From contig OU015678.1 in assembly GCA_907165275.2 (NCBI GenBank), forward strand, positions 1 to 64,000: a stretch of DNA of 64,000 bases, in the 5' to 3' direction. A model generated the notes under the pieces. That model saw only the letters and a program-made list of their open reading frames with translations. It was not told where the DNA came from and made no database searches. Source of the DNA: Zygaena filipendulae. Its lineage: Eukaryota; Arthropoda; Insecta; Lepidoptera; Zygaenidae. Numbering within the stretch: the stretch's first letter is position 1; each line of letters begins with the position of its first letter. Both the position numbers and the translations under genes were made by a program. This document shows, piece by piece, positions 39,061 through 49,467 of the stretch.

Positions 39061-39131
39061 TCGGTGCCTCATGTCGGGCGCAGCGCTGGCCCTTCTCAGC
39101 GCCGCACTCACCGGCATTCCGGCCCGCCTCA

Positions 39132-39220
39132 GGGTTCCTCTTGGCTTCACCGTGGGTGGACAGTACCCACGGCTACTAAGCCCCCCCGCCACGACAAGGC
39201 GGGAACCCAATTCGGGGGGG
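39132..39220 (-). ncRNA. HDV-like ribozyme fold at the Element 12 5' end
   Basis: Same sequence type as Element 4: P2 GGGUUCC/GGAACCC, P4 CCGUGGGU/ACCCACGG, J4/2 GCCAAG. Confidence 0.7.
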
Positions 39221-39222
39221 AA

Positions 39223-39229
39223 CCTAACC
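39223..39229. repeat. Single telomeric unit between Elements 12 and 13
   Basis: One CCTAA plus CC. With the five preceding G's and two A's (39216-39229) it forms the left target duplication of Element 13, repeated at 40670-40683. Confidence 0.85.
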
Positions 39230-39910
39230 TTTTTTTTTTTTTTTTTTTTTTTGACCCAGGGAAAATGCTTTATGCATACCACCGCCCCCGGGCCGGGGCG
39301 ATGGTTATGTGGGACTCTGCCCTGAAAAGGGCAACCCGCCCTGAAAAGGGCGGGAATGCTACCCACTAAAAACCCTGGGGTGTTCCTCCTCCGCGCCTGT
39401 TGCCGGGGCCGCGGGAATCGCTTTCGCATGCTCCGCAGCCCCGACGGCGCCAGCCCGTTGCCGGGCTCCTCCTCGAGGGGCACGAGTGCCCCTCAGAATG
39501 ACGACGATGCGCCGGAACACGCGACGCACCGCCGCCCTCCTCCCTCTCTCGGGGACCTTGTGCAGAGGACGCCGGTCGGGCCCATGACCGGCGCCCAAGG
39601 CCCCCTGCGACGGGTCGGGCCAGTGGCCCCGCCGCCCACCACGACGGCCGCAGGGGGTGAGGAGGGCCGACTAGCTCCGCGCCAGCACTCCCCTCCCCCC
39701 GAAGCCCCTCCACGCCGCCACTCACCGGGGCGGCCCCGTCGAGGCCGCAGAGGAAAACACCCCCACGGCCTCCAACCCCCGGCCGCGGCGCTCGAGCTAC
39801 GCCGCAGCCCGCCTCAGTGGCGCCGCCGTCCCGGAGGACGACAGCGCCACCTACATGGGCCGCCTCGACCACGTGCTTGCTGCCTGCAAGTGGGTGAGAC
39901 GGCCCCCTCC

Positions 39911-40510
39911 CGGTGCCTCATGCCGGGCGCGGCGTCGGATGAAATCGACGGCGCCGCACCCGAACATTCCGGCCCTTCTCCCGGCCACGGTTTTTACGCC
40001 GCGACCCGCCTCAGCCGCGCCCCCACGCCAAAGCGCCCGAGAGGCACGGCCTACCCGTCCCGGTGCCGCATGCCGGGCGCGGCGTCGGATGAAATCGACG
40101 GCGCCGCACCCGAGCATTCCGGCCCTTCTCCCGGCCACGGTTTTTACGCCGCGACCCGCCTCAGCCGCGCCCCCACGCCAAAGCGCCCGAGAGGCACGGC
40201 CTACCCGTCCCGGTGCCGCATGCCGGGCGCGGCGTCGGATGAAATCGACGGCGCCGCACCCGAACATTCCGGCCCTTCTCCCGGCCACGGTTTTTACGCC
40301 GCGACCCGCCTCAGCCGCGCCCCCACGCCAAAGCGCCCGAGAGGCACGGCCTACCCGTCGCGGTGCCGCATGCCGGGCGCGGCGTCGGATGAAATCGACG
40401 GCGCCGCACCCGAACATTCCGGCCCTTCTCCCGGCCACGGTTTTTACGCCGCGACCCGCCTCAGTCGCGCCCCCACGCCAAAGCGCCCGAGAGGCGCAAC
40501 CTACCCGTCT
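39911..40510 (-). repeat. 150-bp tandem repeat array, four units
   Basis: Units start near 39911, 40061, 40211 and 40361. Confidence 0.9.
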
Positions 40511-40580
40511 CGGTGCCTCATGCCGGGCGCAGCGCTGGCCCTTCTCAGCGCCGCACTCACCGGCATTCCGGCCCGCCTCA

Positions 40581-40669
40581 GGGTTCCTCTTGGCTTCACC
40601 GTGGGTGAACAGTACCCACGGCTACTAAGCCCCCCCGCCACGACAAGGCGGGAACCCAATTCGGGGGGG
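40581..40669 (-). ncRNA. HDV-like ribozyme fold at the Element 13 5' end
   Basis: Same helices as Element 4; P4 has a slightly different loop (cagtgaac type) with the stem kept. Confidence 0.7.
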
Positions 40670-40676
40670 GGGGGAA

Positions 40677-40686
40677 CCTAACCTAA

Positions 40687-40688
<2 letters not shown>
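40677..40688. repeat. Telomeric repeat (CCTAA)2 + CC
   Basis: Two CCTAA units between Elements 13 and 14. Confidence 0.95.
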
Positions 40689-40771
<83 letters not shown>

Positions 40772-41430
40772 ACCCAGGGAAAATGCTTTATGCATACCAC
40801 CGCCCCCGGGCCGGGGCGATGGTTATGTGGGACTCTGCCCTGAAAAGGGCAACCCGCCCTGAGAAGGGCGGGAATGCTACCCACTAAAAACCCTGGGGTG
40901 TTCCTCCTCCGCGCCTGTTGCCGGGGCCGCGGGAATCGCTTTCGCATGCTCCGCAGCCCCGACGGCGCCAGCCCGTCTCCGGGCTCCTCCTCGAGGGGCA
41001 CGAGTGCCCCTCAGAATGACGACGATGCGCCGGAACACGCGGCGCACCGCCGCCCTCCTCCCTCTCTCGGGGACCTTGTGCAAAGGACGCCGGTCGGGCC
41101 CATGACCGGCGCCCAAGGCCCCCTGCGACGGGTCAGGTAAGTGGCCCCGCCGCCCACCACGACGGCCGCAGGGGGTGAGGAGGGCCGACTAGCTCCGCGC
41201 CAGCACTCCCCTCCCCCCGCAGCCCCTCCACGCCGCCAATCACCGGGGCGGCCCCGTCGAGGCCGCAGAGGAAAAGCATCTCCACGGCCTCTAACACTCA
41301 GCCGCGGTGCTCCCCGAGCCACCGCGGCCCGCCTCAGTGGCGCCGCCGCCCCGGAGGACGACAGCGCCACCTACATGGGCCGCCTCGACCACGTGCTTGC
41401 TGCCTGCAAGTGGGTGAGACGGCCCCCTCC

Positions 41431-42050
41431 CGGTGCCTCATGCCGGGCGCGGCGTCGGATGAAATCGACGGCGCCGCACCCGAAACATTCCGGCCCTTCT
41501 CCCGGCCACGGTTTTTACGCCGCGACCCGCCTCAGCCGCGCCCCCACGCCAAAGCGCCCGAGAGGCACGGCCTACCCGTCCCGGTGCCGCATGCCGGGCG
41601 CGGCGTCGGATGAAATCGACGGCGCCGCACCCGAGCATTCCGGCCCTTCTCCCGGCCACGGTTTTTACGCCGCGACCCGCCTCAGCCGCGCCCCCACGCC
41701 AAAGCGCCCGAGAGGCACGGCCTACCCGTCCCGGTGCCGCATGCCGGGCGCGGCGTCGGATGAAATCGACGGCGCCGCACCCGAACATTCCGGCCCTTCT
41801 CCCGGCCACGGTTTTTACGCCGCGACCCGCCTCAGCCGCGCCCCCACGCCAAAGCGCCCGAGAGGCACGGCCTACGCTCCCCTCTCCCGGCCACGGTTTT
41901 TTACGCCGCGGCCCACCTCAGTTGCACCCCCACGCCAAAGCGCCCGAGAGGCGCAACCTACCGTCCCCTCTCCCGGCCACGGTTTTTACGCCGCGACCCG
42001 CCTCAGTCGCGCCCCCACGCCAAAGCGCCCGAGAGGCGCAACCTACCCGT
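41431..42050 (-). repeat. 150-bp tandem repeat array, three full units plus partial
   Basis: The first unit carries an extra A in the cccgaaacattcc phrase, which shifts both apparent reading frames. That argues against coding. Confidence 0.9.
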
Positions 42051-42122
42051 CTCGGTGCCTCATGTCGGGCGCAGCGCTGGCCCTTCTCAGCGCCGCACTC
42101 ACCGGCATTCCGGCCCGCCTCA

Positions 42123-42211
42123 GGGTTCCTCTTGGCTTCACCGTGGGTGGACAGTACCCACGGCTACTAAGCCCCCCCGCCACGACAAGGCGGGAACCCA
42201 ATTCGGGGGGG
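42123..42211 (-). ncRNA. HDV-like ribozyme fold at the Element 14 5' end
   Basis: Same helices as Element 4. Confidence 0.7.
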
Positions 42212-42213
42212 AA

Positions 42214-42215
<2 letters not shown>
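42200..42215. repeat. Target-site duplication of Element 15, left copy
   Basis: aattcgggggggaacc, 16 nt, repeated exactly at 42920-42935. Twelve bases come from the Element 14 5' end. Confidence 0.9.
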
Positions 42216-42263
<48 letters not shown>

Positions 42264-42919
42264 ACCCAGGGAAAATGCTTTATGCATACCACCGCCCTGG
42301 GGCGGGCGATGGTTATGTGGGACTCCGCCCTGAAAAGGGCGACCCGCCCTGAGAAGGGCGGGAATACTACCCACTAAAAACCCTGGGGTGTTCGCCGCCT
42401 CCGCGCCTGTTGCCGGGGCCACGGGATCGCTTTCGCATGCTCCGCAGCCCCGGCGGCGCCAGCCCGAGACGGGCACCTCCTCCGTGATGACGGTGCATCG
42501 GAACACGCGACGCACCGCCATCCTTCCTTCTCGGGGACTCCATGTAGTGGGCGCCGCACGGCCCCACGTCCGACGCCCGAAGTCCCCGGCGGCGGGATGG
42601 GGACCCGCCGCCAAAAGGCCGCAGGGGTTGGGAGGTTCGGCACTCTCCCACCGACGCTCCCCCCCCCCACCGACCCTCCACGCCGCCGCCCGTGAGGGCA
42701 GCAGCGCCTCCCACTCGGGCCACTTCGTCCGGGCTGTCCACACACCCCGAGGAAGCGGCCCGTGGCCTCGGGAAGGGCGGCACCGGGAGTGCGCACCGGC
42801 GCCGCTACCGACCATACTGGCCCCGCCTCTGGGTTCCTCTTGGCTTCACCGTGGGTCGTCACTGCCCACGGCTACTAAGCCCCCCCGCCACGACAAGGCG
42901 GGAACCCAATTCGGGGGGG
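42216..42919 (-). mobile_element. Element 15: short non-coding SART-like element, alpha tail
   Basis: Poly-T 42216-42262, alpha tail, short body related to Element 19, 5' ribozyme fold (42831-42919). It is flanked by a perfect 16-bp duplication (42200-42215, 42920-42935), so it inserted at the 5' junction of Element 14. No credible ORF. Confidence 0.87.
42831..42919 (-). ncRNA. HDV-like ribozyme fold at the Element 15 5' end
   Basis: P2 GGGUUCC/GGAACCC; P4 CCGUGGG/CCCACGG with a different loop from Element 4; J4/2 GCCAAG. The 5' end is fixed by the target duplication. Confidence 0.72.
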
Positions 42920-42935
42920 AATTCGGGGGGGAACC
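42920..42935. repeat. Target duplication: right copy for Element 15; last 15 bases are the left copy for Element 16
   Basis: This segment matches 42200-42215 over 16 nt, and its last 15 nt match 43802-43816. It therefore served as target twice in succession. Confidence 0.9.
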
Positions 42936-43801
42936 TTTTTTTTTTTTTTTTTTTTTTGACCCAGGGAAAATGCTTTATGCATACCACCGCCCCCGGGCCG
43001 GGGCGATGGTTATGTGGGACTCTGCCCTGATAAGGGCAACCCGCCCTGAGAAGGGCGGGAATGCTACCCACTAAAAACCCTGGGGTGTTCCTCCTCCGCG
43101 CCTAGCGCCGGGGCCACGGGAATCGCTCTCGCATGCTCCGCAGCCCCGACAGCGCCAGCCCGTCACCGGGCTCCTCCTCGAGGGGCACGAGTGCCCCTCA
43201 GAATGACGACGATGCGCCGGAACACGCGACGCACCGCCGTCCTCCTCCCTTCTCGGGGACCTTGTGCAAAGGACGCCGGTCGGGCCCTTGACCGGCGCCC
43301 AAGGCCCCCTGCGACGGGTGAGATCAGTGGCCCCGCCGCCAACCACGACGGCCGCAGGGGGAGGGAAGATTGGTTCGCCCGCACCGACACTCCCCCTCCC
43401 CCGCAGCCCCTCCACGCCGCCATCAGGCGGTGACGGCCCCACTAGGCCGCGGTGGGTAGGGAAAGCGGCGCACCGAAATACCGACATTCCTCTCCCACCG
43501 CGGTCTCCTCTCTCAGCCACCGCCTCCCCAGGAGGACCGCAGCCCACCTCAGTTGCGCCGCCGCTCCGAGGGACGACGGCACCACCTACTCGGGCCACTT
43601 CGTCGCGGGTTGGAGCCTGAACCCGGAGAAGCAGCCCGTGGCCTCGGGAAGGGCAGCACCGGGAGCGCATCACCGGCGCCGCTGCCGACCATTCTGGCCC
43701 CGCCTCTGGGTTCCTCTTGGCTTCACCGTGGGTGTGTGTTTCTCCACCCACGGTTACTAAGCCCCCCCGCCACGACAAGGCGGGAACCCAATTCGGGGGG
43801 G
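42936..43801 (-). mobile_element. Element 16: non-coding SART-like element, alpha tail, copy of Element 5
   Basis: Poly-T 42936-42957, alpha tail, body almost identical to Element 5, 5' ribozyme fold. A 15-bp duplication (42921-42935 and 43802-43816) shows it inserted at the 5' junction of Element 15. It is therefore younger than 15, which is younger than 14. Confidence 0.88.
43708..43801 (-). ncRNA. HDV-like ribozyme fold at the Element 16 5' end
   Basis: Same as Element 5; the 5' base is fixed by the duplication that begins at 43802. Confidence 0.7.
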
Positions 43802-43816
43802 ATTCGGGGGGGAACC
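43802..43816. repeat. Target-site duplication of Element 16, right copy
   Basis: attcgggggggaacc, matching 42921-42935. Confidence 0.9.
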
Positions 43817-43856
43817 TAACCTAACCTAACCTAACCTAACCTAACCTAACCTAACC
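43815..43856. repeat. Telomeric repeat (CCTAA)8 + CC
   Basis: Eight CCTAA units between Elements 16 and 17; the first CC is shared with the target duplication. Confidence 0.97.
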
Positions 43857-44140
43857 TTTTTTTTTTTTTTTTTTTTTACCTGGGGAAATGCATTTACGCA
43901 CCCCCGCGCCTGGGCTGATATGTACAGGTGGCGCGGGGAGTGTGGGACTCGGCCAAAATGGCCCCTACCCACTAAAACCCCAGGGCCCACTCCACTCCGC
44001 GATGGCGGGGCAAGGCATCGCCTAAGGCTTAGTCCTTTAACCCCGCCAAGTGGTCGCCGCGTGGCGTCCTCGGACGCGCGGCTCTCCTTGGGCGCGCACA
44101 GGTGCGCGCACGCCCATCGTCTTAGTCCTGGAGGTCAGTG

Positions 44141-47100
44141 CTACTGGGGGAGGCGGAGGAAATTCCGCCGCCGCCCACCAGGCCTGCGCCTCCTCTGCGG
44201 CAGCGCGTCTGGGGCGATCTCCCGCAGGCGCTCCGCCTCCTCCTTCTTCATCAAAACGGCCTCGCAGAAGGCGCTGAACGCCCTCCACTTGGCGTCACTC
44301 TCCAGGATGCTCCCCACTACTGCGGGGAGGCTTAAATCAAGTCCGATGTGGCCCGACAGGGAGCTTCTTTCAGCATTCCATGCCGGGCAGTCCTTCAGGG
44401 TGTGGCTGGCGGTATCCACCGCGCAGCCACAGTGGTGGCAAGCGGGGGTCTGTTCCCTACCGATCTTGTGCAGATAGCTGCCGAAACAGCCGTGTCCGGA
44501 CAGCATCTGCACAAGTCGGTAGGACAGGTGCCCCCACCGCCTCCCCGTCCATTCCGGTAGGACCGGCAGCAATGCTGACACGGTCCACGCCCCAACTCTT
44601 GAGGCCGCTAGTCCACGGGCCCACTCTTGAGCGACCCATCTCCGGCCGCGCTCTCTCCACTCATTCACTGTCACCGGGGAGGGCTCCTCCCCACTCTGCC
44701 TCGCGCTCACCCGGTGCCAGTGAATGTCTGCCAGGGCGGTCGCCTCGAGCTGCCACGGTGCGGTTCCGGCTATAGCGCACACGGCATCGTATGACACCGT
44801 GCGGTAGGCCCGCGCAACCCTAGTGGCTATAGCCCGTTGCGACCGCCTCAGCACCGCCTCGTTCTGGGAGGACATCCCGTATGCCCAAATCGGGCAACCG
44901 TACAATGCCATCGACCGGATGACGCCCGCGAATAGGCGGCGACACCCCCCGCCTGGCCCGCCGATGTTCGGCATTATCCGGCTCAGAGCCGAAGCCGTGG
45001 CGGCCAACTTGGGGGCCAGTGCCGCGAAGTGCGGCTTGAACGTCCAGCGGGAGTCCAACACCAGGCCCAGGTACTTCAGGGTGGACCCGATCTCAATTGG
45101 ACACCCGCTCACCACGAGGGCGTCCCCGGCCGGTGGAGCCCTGCGCGCGCCATGGAAGGCGATCGCCTCCGATTTGTGGAGGGCCACTTCGAGGCCCAGA
45201 CGCCTTATTCGCGCCACAACCTGAGCGACCCCAGCCGTCGCCTTCAGTTTCGCCTCTCTGTGGTCGCGACCTCTCGCCACTACGAGGGTGTCGTCGGCGT
45301 AGCACAACACCTCGACGCCATTGACGAACGACCCCCGCAGGACCCAGTCGTAGCCTATGGACCACAACAAGGGGCCCAACACAGACCCTTGCGGTACGCC
45401 CCGGGACACAGCGTGACGGCCCCAGCCTTCTCGGGTCGGGAAGATGATCTCCCGGCCCTCGAGGTAGTTCTTCACTATCCTTATGAGGTAGGGCGGCAGG
45501 TTATGTTGCCGCATCCCCTCCAGGATTGCCTCCCAGGGCAGGGTGTTAAAAGCGTTAGCGATGTCTAAAGACACCGCGATAACTACCCTGCCCTGTGACA
45601 CCTCCTCCTCGCATATGTCCCGGAGCCTCCCGATCGCATCTATGGTCGAGCGACCCCTCCGGAAACCATACTGGGCGTCGGCCAGGTCCGGCCCCTCCGT
45701 GGACAGATGCCCCTGAACGCGGCCGGCTATAACGCGCTCGAAGAGCTTGCCGTCCTCGTTCAGCAGAACAATCGGCCGGTACGCCGACGGGGCGTCCGCC
45801 GGTCTGCCGGGCTTCCGCAGCAGGACGAGCTTCCCCAGCTTCCACCTCCCGGGGAACCGCCCGTCCTCCAGGCACTTCGTCAGGAGGCGCTGGAATCGCT
45901 CCCCCAACTCGTTCCGCAGGGCGAGGACCCAGATCCGGCCGTGCACCCCATCCGGGCCGGGGGCGGTCCTCTTGCCTGCGAGCCTGCACACTGCGGCCTC
46001 CACCTCCCCGGCGGACACCTCAGGGACGGAGTCCTGAGGCGCCGGCTCGGCCGTCTCGGCCAAGGGGGCGTTCCCCGCCGGGAACAGAGACGACACCACC
46101 GATCTCAGTAGCGCCGGCTCCAACCCGGATGTTAGCGGCGGGGCCCAGGGGCGGAGCTTACTCATGACGAGTTTGTAGGGCCGCCCCCAGGGGTCCGACT
46201 CGAGCGTGTCGATGAGCTCGGACCACGCCCGCTCCTTAGCCTCGGCTATCGCTCGGCGCAGGGCTGTCCTCGCGTCCCGGTACACGTCGTAGAGGCGGCG
46301 CTCTTCCTCCGGGTCATTCCTCCTTCTTCTTCTCCGGTACCTGGTGTACTGGTTTCTGGCGGTCACGCAGTCGCGCCTGAGTTGCGCGAGCTCCGCATTC
46401 CACCAGTACACCTGGTCTCTCGGGGGCGGCCTCTGCGTCCGCTTCATGGCGCAATCGGAGATGTGCGCCGCGGACTCGGCAAACCAGGCCACCTCCCCCT
46501 CGATTGTGGGCTCCTCGGGTGCGGGGCACCAAGCCCTGACCACAGACGCCACTTCAGCCTCTTCCTTGTTCAGGCTCTTCAGCGACCATCTGGGTCCTGT
46601 CTCTGCCGGTGGTGGGCTGATCGGTGTCGCTGACGAAGGGAGAACGTGATACCGGATATACCGGTGATCTGATAAGGTCTCCACCTCCGTCAGGACTTCC
46701 CAGCCCGGGATCCGTCGCGCCAAGATGGGGCTCGCGAAAGCTACATCCACGACGGACCCGCCCTGCTGCCTCACGCAGGTCTGCTCCGTCCCTTGGTTGA
46801 GCGGTACCAGGTTGTGGGCTGCGATCCACTCCATCAGCACCTCTCCGTACCGATCGGTGACCGAAGACCCCCACACCGTAGACTTGGCGTTGAGGTCTCC
46901 GGCCACTATCACCTTCTGAGGCCTCGCCCATTCGACCATGTTGCTTACTCCCGCCAGATAGGACTCGAACTCCGCCACAGTCCTATTCGGCGAGAAGTAA
47001 GCACCCACGACGACCACCTCTCCAACTTTGCAGGCCGCGCAGCCCACTCCGACCAGGGACGAAGCAATCGCGTTGTTGCCGTCGATGTTATTGACAACAA

Positions 47101-47266
47101 TCGCGACGGATCCGTCGCGAGAGCCCAGCCAGTTACCCCGATCTGGGACCAAATATGGCTCGGCGACCACGGCGATGTGTATCTTCCACTGCGCCAGGCT
47201 CTGGAGAAGAAGATCCTGAGCCCTGGCGCAGTGGTTGATATTCGTCTGAAGAAACCGCAGGGCCAT
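44141..47266 (-). CDS. SART-like ORF2: endonuclease and reverse transcriptase (Element 17)
   Basis: A 1041-residue protein from the UAAUG start at 47266. All endonuclease (AEPY, GDLNAKS, SDH) and RT (LDIANAF, YADD) motifs and the C-terminal zinc knuckle are as in Element 11. Scattered substitutions fall mainly in the region between endonuclease and RT (for example around residues 205-390). Intact and plausibly active; no RNase H. Confidence 0.93.
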   Translation of the reverse strand: MALRFLQTNINHCARAQDLLLQSLAQWKIHIAVVAEPYLVPDRGNWLGSRDGSVAIVVNNIDGNNAIASSLVGVGCAACKVGEVVVVGAYFSPNRTVAEFESYLAGVSNMVEWARPQKVIVAGDLNAKSTVWGSSVTDRYGEVLMEWIAAHNLVPLNQGTEQTCVRQQGGSVVDVAFASPILARRIPGWEVLTEVETLSDHRYIRYHVLPSSATPISPPPAETGPRWSLKSLNKEEAEVASVVRAWCPAPEEPTIEGEVAWFAESAAHISDCAMKRTQRPPPRDQVYWWNAELAQLRRDCVTARNQYTRYRRRRRRNDPEEERRLYDVYRDARTALRRAIAEAKERAWSELIDTLESDPWGRPYKLVMSKLRPWAPPLTSGLEPALLRSVVSSLFPAGNAPLAETAEPAPQDSVPEVSAGEVEAAVCRLAGKRTAPGPDGVHGRIWVLALRNELGERFQRLLTKCLEDGRFPGRWKLGKLVLLRKPGRPADAPSAYRPIVLLNEDGKLFERVIAGRVQGHLSTEGPDLADAQYGFRRGRSTIDAIGRLRDICEEEVSQGRVVIAVSLDIANAFNTLPWEAILEGMRQHNLPPYLIRIVKNYLEGREIIFPTREGWGRHAVSRGVPQGSVLGPLLWSIGYDWVLRGSFVNGVEVLCYADDTLVVARGRDHREAKLKATAGVAQVVARIRRLGLEVALHKSEAIAFHGARRAPPAGDALVVSGCPIEIGSTLKYLGLVLDSRWTFKPHFAALAPKLAATASALSRIMPNIGGPGGGCRRLFAGVIRSMALYGCPIWAYGMSSQNEAVLRRSQRAIATRVARAYRTVSYDAVCAIAGTAPWQLEATALADIHWHRVSARQSGEEPSPVTVNEWRERGRRWVAQEWARGLAASRVGAWTVSALLPVLPEWTGRRWGHLSYRLVQMLSGHGCFGSYLHKIGREQTPACHHCGCAVDTASHTLKDCPAWNAERSSLSGHIGLDLSLPAVVGSILESDAKWRAFSAFCEAVLMKKEEAERLREIAPDALPQRRRRPGGRRRNFLRLPQ

Positions 47267-49467
47267 TAGTCCCCTGCGATTTCTCCAGTCTCCATCGCGC
47301 CCGTCGGCTGGGCGGCATCCGTGTTCGCCACTGGCTTCTTCTTCTTCACCTGACTGGGGGCCGAACAGTTTTTCCCTCCCAGTCGGTGGTCCGCCTTCTT
47401 CCCGGCGTCCGCGCAAAGCACGCAGTGGGGTTTGGCGCTGCAAGATGATGCCCGGTGCCCCGGCTGGCTACATCTGTAGCACAGCTGGCTCCGGTCCTCA
47501 TCGGGGCACTTCGCTGCAACGTGCCCCAATCTCAGGCACCTGAAGCACCGGGTCTGCCTGGGCTTCGCAGGGGTTATCTTGCCCTCGATGAAGCCGATCT
47601 TGAATTTACCGCCCACCAGCATCTTGGCGGCGGTAATCGGCACCTGCGCCCATGCGGCGTTCATGCCCCTGCGGTCGAGCCTCAGCGCGCCAACGCGGAT
47701 GTGTTCCGCCGGGCACTGCCCTTTCTGGGCGAGGGCTTCCTGCAGCTCCGATGAAGTGACCGAGTCGTCCAACTCTGTGACCCTAACGTCGATGCACTTC
47801 ACCGGAGTGTAAATCCTGACTCCCTCGCCAGAGATGGCCGCCTTCAGCTTCTCGGCCAGCACCTCAGCCTTCGGTCCGCTGGAGGCGCCGGGTATCTGCA
47901 ATATAGCAGCCCCCGTCGCCGCCCTGCGGAACTTCACGGACTCGATGCCCGCGTCCGCCAAGTCGACTTTGGTCTTCGCCTCGCGGACCACTGTCGCGTA
48001 GGTGACACCTCTCTCCTCGGCGTCCTTGGTCAGGGATATGACCACGGCCGCGGATTTAGGAGCCTTCAGCTTGGGCTTCGGTGCAGGTTTGGAAGCCCTT
48101 CTGGCCTCCCCCGGTCGCGGCCGGGTCGGAGTCTTATCCGTGTTGCGCGCCCTTTGCGCTTGTTTCGCTTTCGTTTGGGGCCTCCTCGTAGGTTGAGCCG
48201 GAGCCCCCTGGGTCGTTTTCCTCTTTCCGCCCTTGTAGACGACCGTCGCCCAGCTCTCTCTGGAGTCTTTCTGGTCGGACTGGGTCGCCGCAAGGGCGCG
48301 GGACGTCGACGGAACCTGAGTGGGCTCCGGCTGTGATGCTCTGGCCACACTTTCATCCTCGTTCCTCTTCTTGCTTTTGGTTTTCCCCTTTTTCTTTATC
48401 GCTGTCCCCTCCATCCCTTCCGACGGGGGTGCGTTCTTTTTGAGGAAGTCTTGCTTCTGGGTTGGCCTCGAGGGCCCTCCCAGCTCTCTTCTATTTTTCT
48501 CCTTTCGGTCCGCCGCCAACGGGGGCCGGAGTTTCGGCTCGGGGTTGAGTCGAGGCTCCAGTCCCTCTATGCGCGCGTTGAGACGGTCAACCAACCGCCC
48601 CATCAGCCTACTCTCCAGCTCTTCCAGGTCAGTAGGCGTCTGGGGGGTCTCCTGCGGTCGCCTGTCCTGCATCAGGGTCCGCAGCTCCGCCATCTCTTTT
48701 TGGAGAGACTCCAGGAGTCGTCGGAGGCGCGCGTTGTCCTCCTGGAGTATCCTCGTCTCCTCCGTGACAGTGCGCTTGGCCAACTCATAGAAGTCCTCGC
48801 GCAAGCACGTCACCGCCTTCTTCAGGGCACTCACGTACGTGCCCTTCAGGTTCGCGGAGGTCTTCATTACCTTCTCAACAATCCCGATGCTGGCCTCTAT
48901 CCGTTTATGGACGTCGGCCGAGACCTCTGGACCGGGATGTTGAGTCGCTTCCATGGGGGTGGGGCACGAAGATCTCGTGATCCTTGCCTCCGCCATCAGG
49001 TCTAGGAGCTCGGCCTGGGCTCGCCTCTCAAGCTCCTCTTCCTGCTCCCTGGCCAAGGCTCTCTTGGCTTCGGCAAGGCCCACGTATTCCCCGGTTGTGG
49101 GGGGTCTTCCGCGGCCCCTCTTCTTTGTGCCAGTAGAAGGCGACTCTGTCGAACTAAACTCCTCGTCCGACAGTCGAGCCCTCTTCCTGTTTCTCTCCCT
49201 CCAGAACTTGGAGCTGCCTGGCTCCGGTGACTCGAACAGTCGGACCGATGCTACAGATGGTACGCTGTACATCGATCCGTCGTCCGAGTCAGAGAGCGCT
49301 GTGGCGCTATTGTCCGCCCTATGGCGGTCTGCAGCCTCCGCTGCACGAGATGTTGACGGCGTCGGCGTACGCACGACAACAACTCTGAGCTCTTTTTCGA
49401 GCTCCTCCCTCTTCTCCTCTACCTTCTCTTTACTTTTACTTTTAATTTGATTTATTTTTGGTCCCAT
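47266..49467 (-). CDS. SART-like ORF1, Gag-like protein (Element 17)
   Basis: A 733-residue protein from the ATG (49467) equivalent to that of Element 11. Here the frame is open 18 codons further up to ATG 49521, because a stop present in Element 11 has become an Arg codon. Coiled-coil-like segment, basic linker (shorter than in Element 11 and with several changes), conserved domain, and zinc knuckles from about residue 641. It joins ORF2 by UAAUG. Confidence 0.92.
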   Translation of the reverse strand: MGPKINQIKSKSKEKVEEKREELEKELRVVVVRTPTPSTSRAAEAADRHRADNSATALSDSDDGSMYSVPSVASVRLFESPEPGSSKFWRERNRKRARLSDEEFSSTESPSTGTKKRGRGRPPTTGEYVGLAEAKRALAREQEEELERRAQAELLDLMAEARITRSSCPTPMEATQHPGPEVSADVHKRIEASIGIVEKVMKTSANLKGTYVSALKKAVTCLREDFYELAKRTVTEETRILQEDNARLRRLLESLQKEMAELRTLMQDRRPQETPQTPTDLEELESRLMGRLVDRLNARIEGLEPRLNPEPKLRPPLAADRKEKNRRELGGPSRPTQKQDFLKKNAPPSEGMEGTAIKKKGKTKSKKRNEDESVARASQPEPTQVPSTSRALAATQSDQKDSRESWATVVYKGGKRKTTQGAPAQPTRRPQTKAKQAQRARNTDKTPTRPRPGEARRASKPAPKPKLKAPKSAAVVISLTKDAEERGVTYATVVREAKTKVDLADAGIESVKFRRAATGAAILQIPGASSGPKAEVLAEKLKAAISGEGVRIYTPVKCIDVRVTELDDSVTSSELQEALAQKGQCPAEHIRVGALRLDRRGMNAAWAQVPITAAKMLVGGKFKIGFIEGKITPAKPRQTRCFRCLRLGHVAAKCPDEDRSQLCYRCSQPGHRASSCSAKPHCVLCADAGKKADHRLGGKNCSAPSQVKKKKPVANTDAAQPTGAMETGEIAGD

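Larger units (their letters stand above)
37603..39220 (-). mobile_element. Element 12: non-coding, 150-bp repeat family, alpha tail
   Basis: Poly-T 37603-37628, alpha tail, four full 150-bp units from about 38291 plus partial units, 5' ribozyme fold (39132-39220). Same family as Element 4, with small differences. Open frames on both strands follow from the repeat length and GC content. Confidence 0.85.
39230..40669 (-). mobile_element. Element 13: non-coding, 150-bp repeat family, alpha tail
   Basis: Poly-T 39230-39252, alpha tail, four 150-bp units from about 39911, 5' ribozyme fold (40581-40669). It lacks the two shortened units seen in Elements 4, 12 and 14. The 14-bp duplication gggggaacctaacc (39216-39229 and 40670-40683) shows it inserted at the 5' junction of Element 12. 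The G-run makes this duplication uncertain by a base or two. Confidence 0.85.
40689..42211 (-). mobile_element. Element 14: non-coding, 150-bp repeat family, alpha tail
   Basis: An unusually long poly-T of 82 nt (40689-40770), alpha tail, three full 150-bp units from about 41431 (one fewer than its relatives, with a 1-nt insertion in the first), shortened units, and a 5' ribozyme fold (42123-42211). Only AACC separates it from Element 15. Confidence 0.85.
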
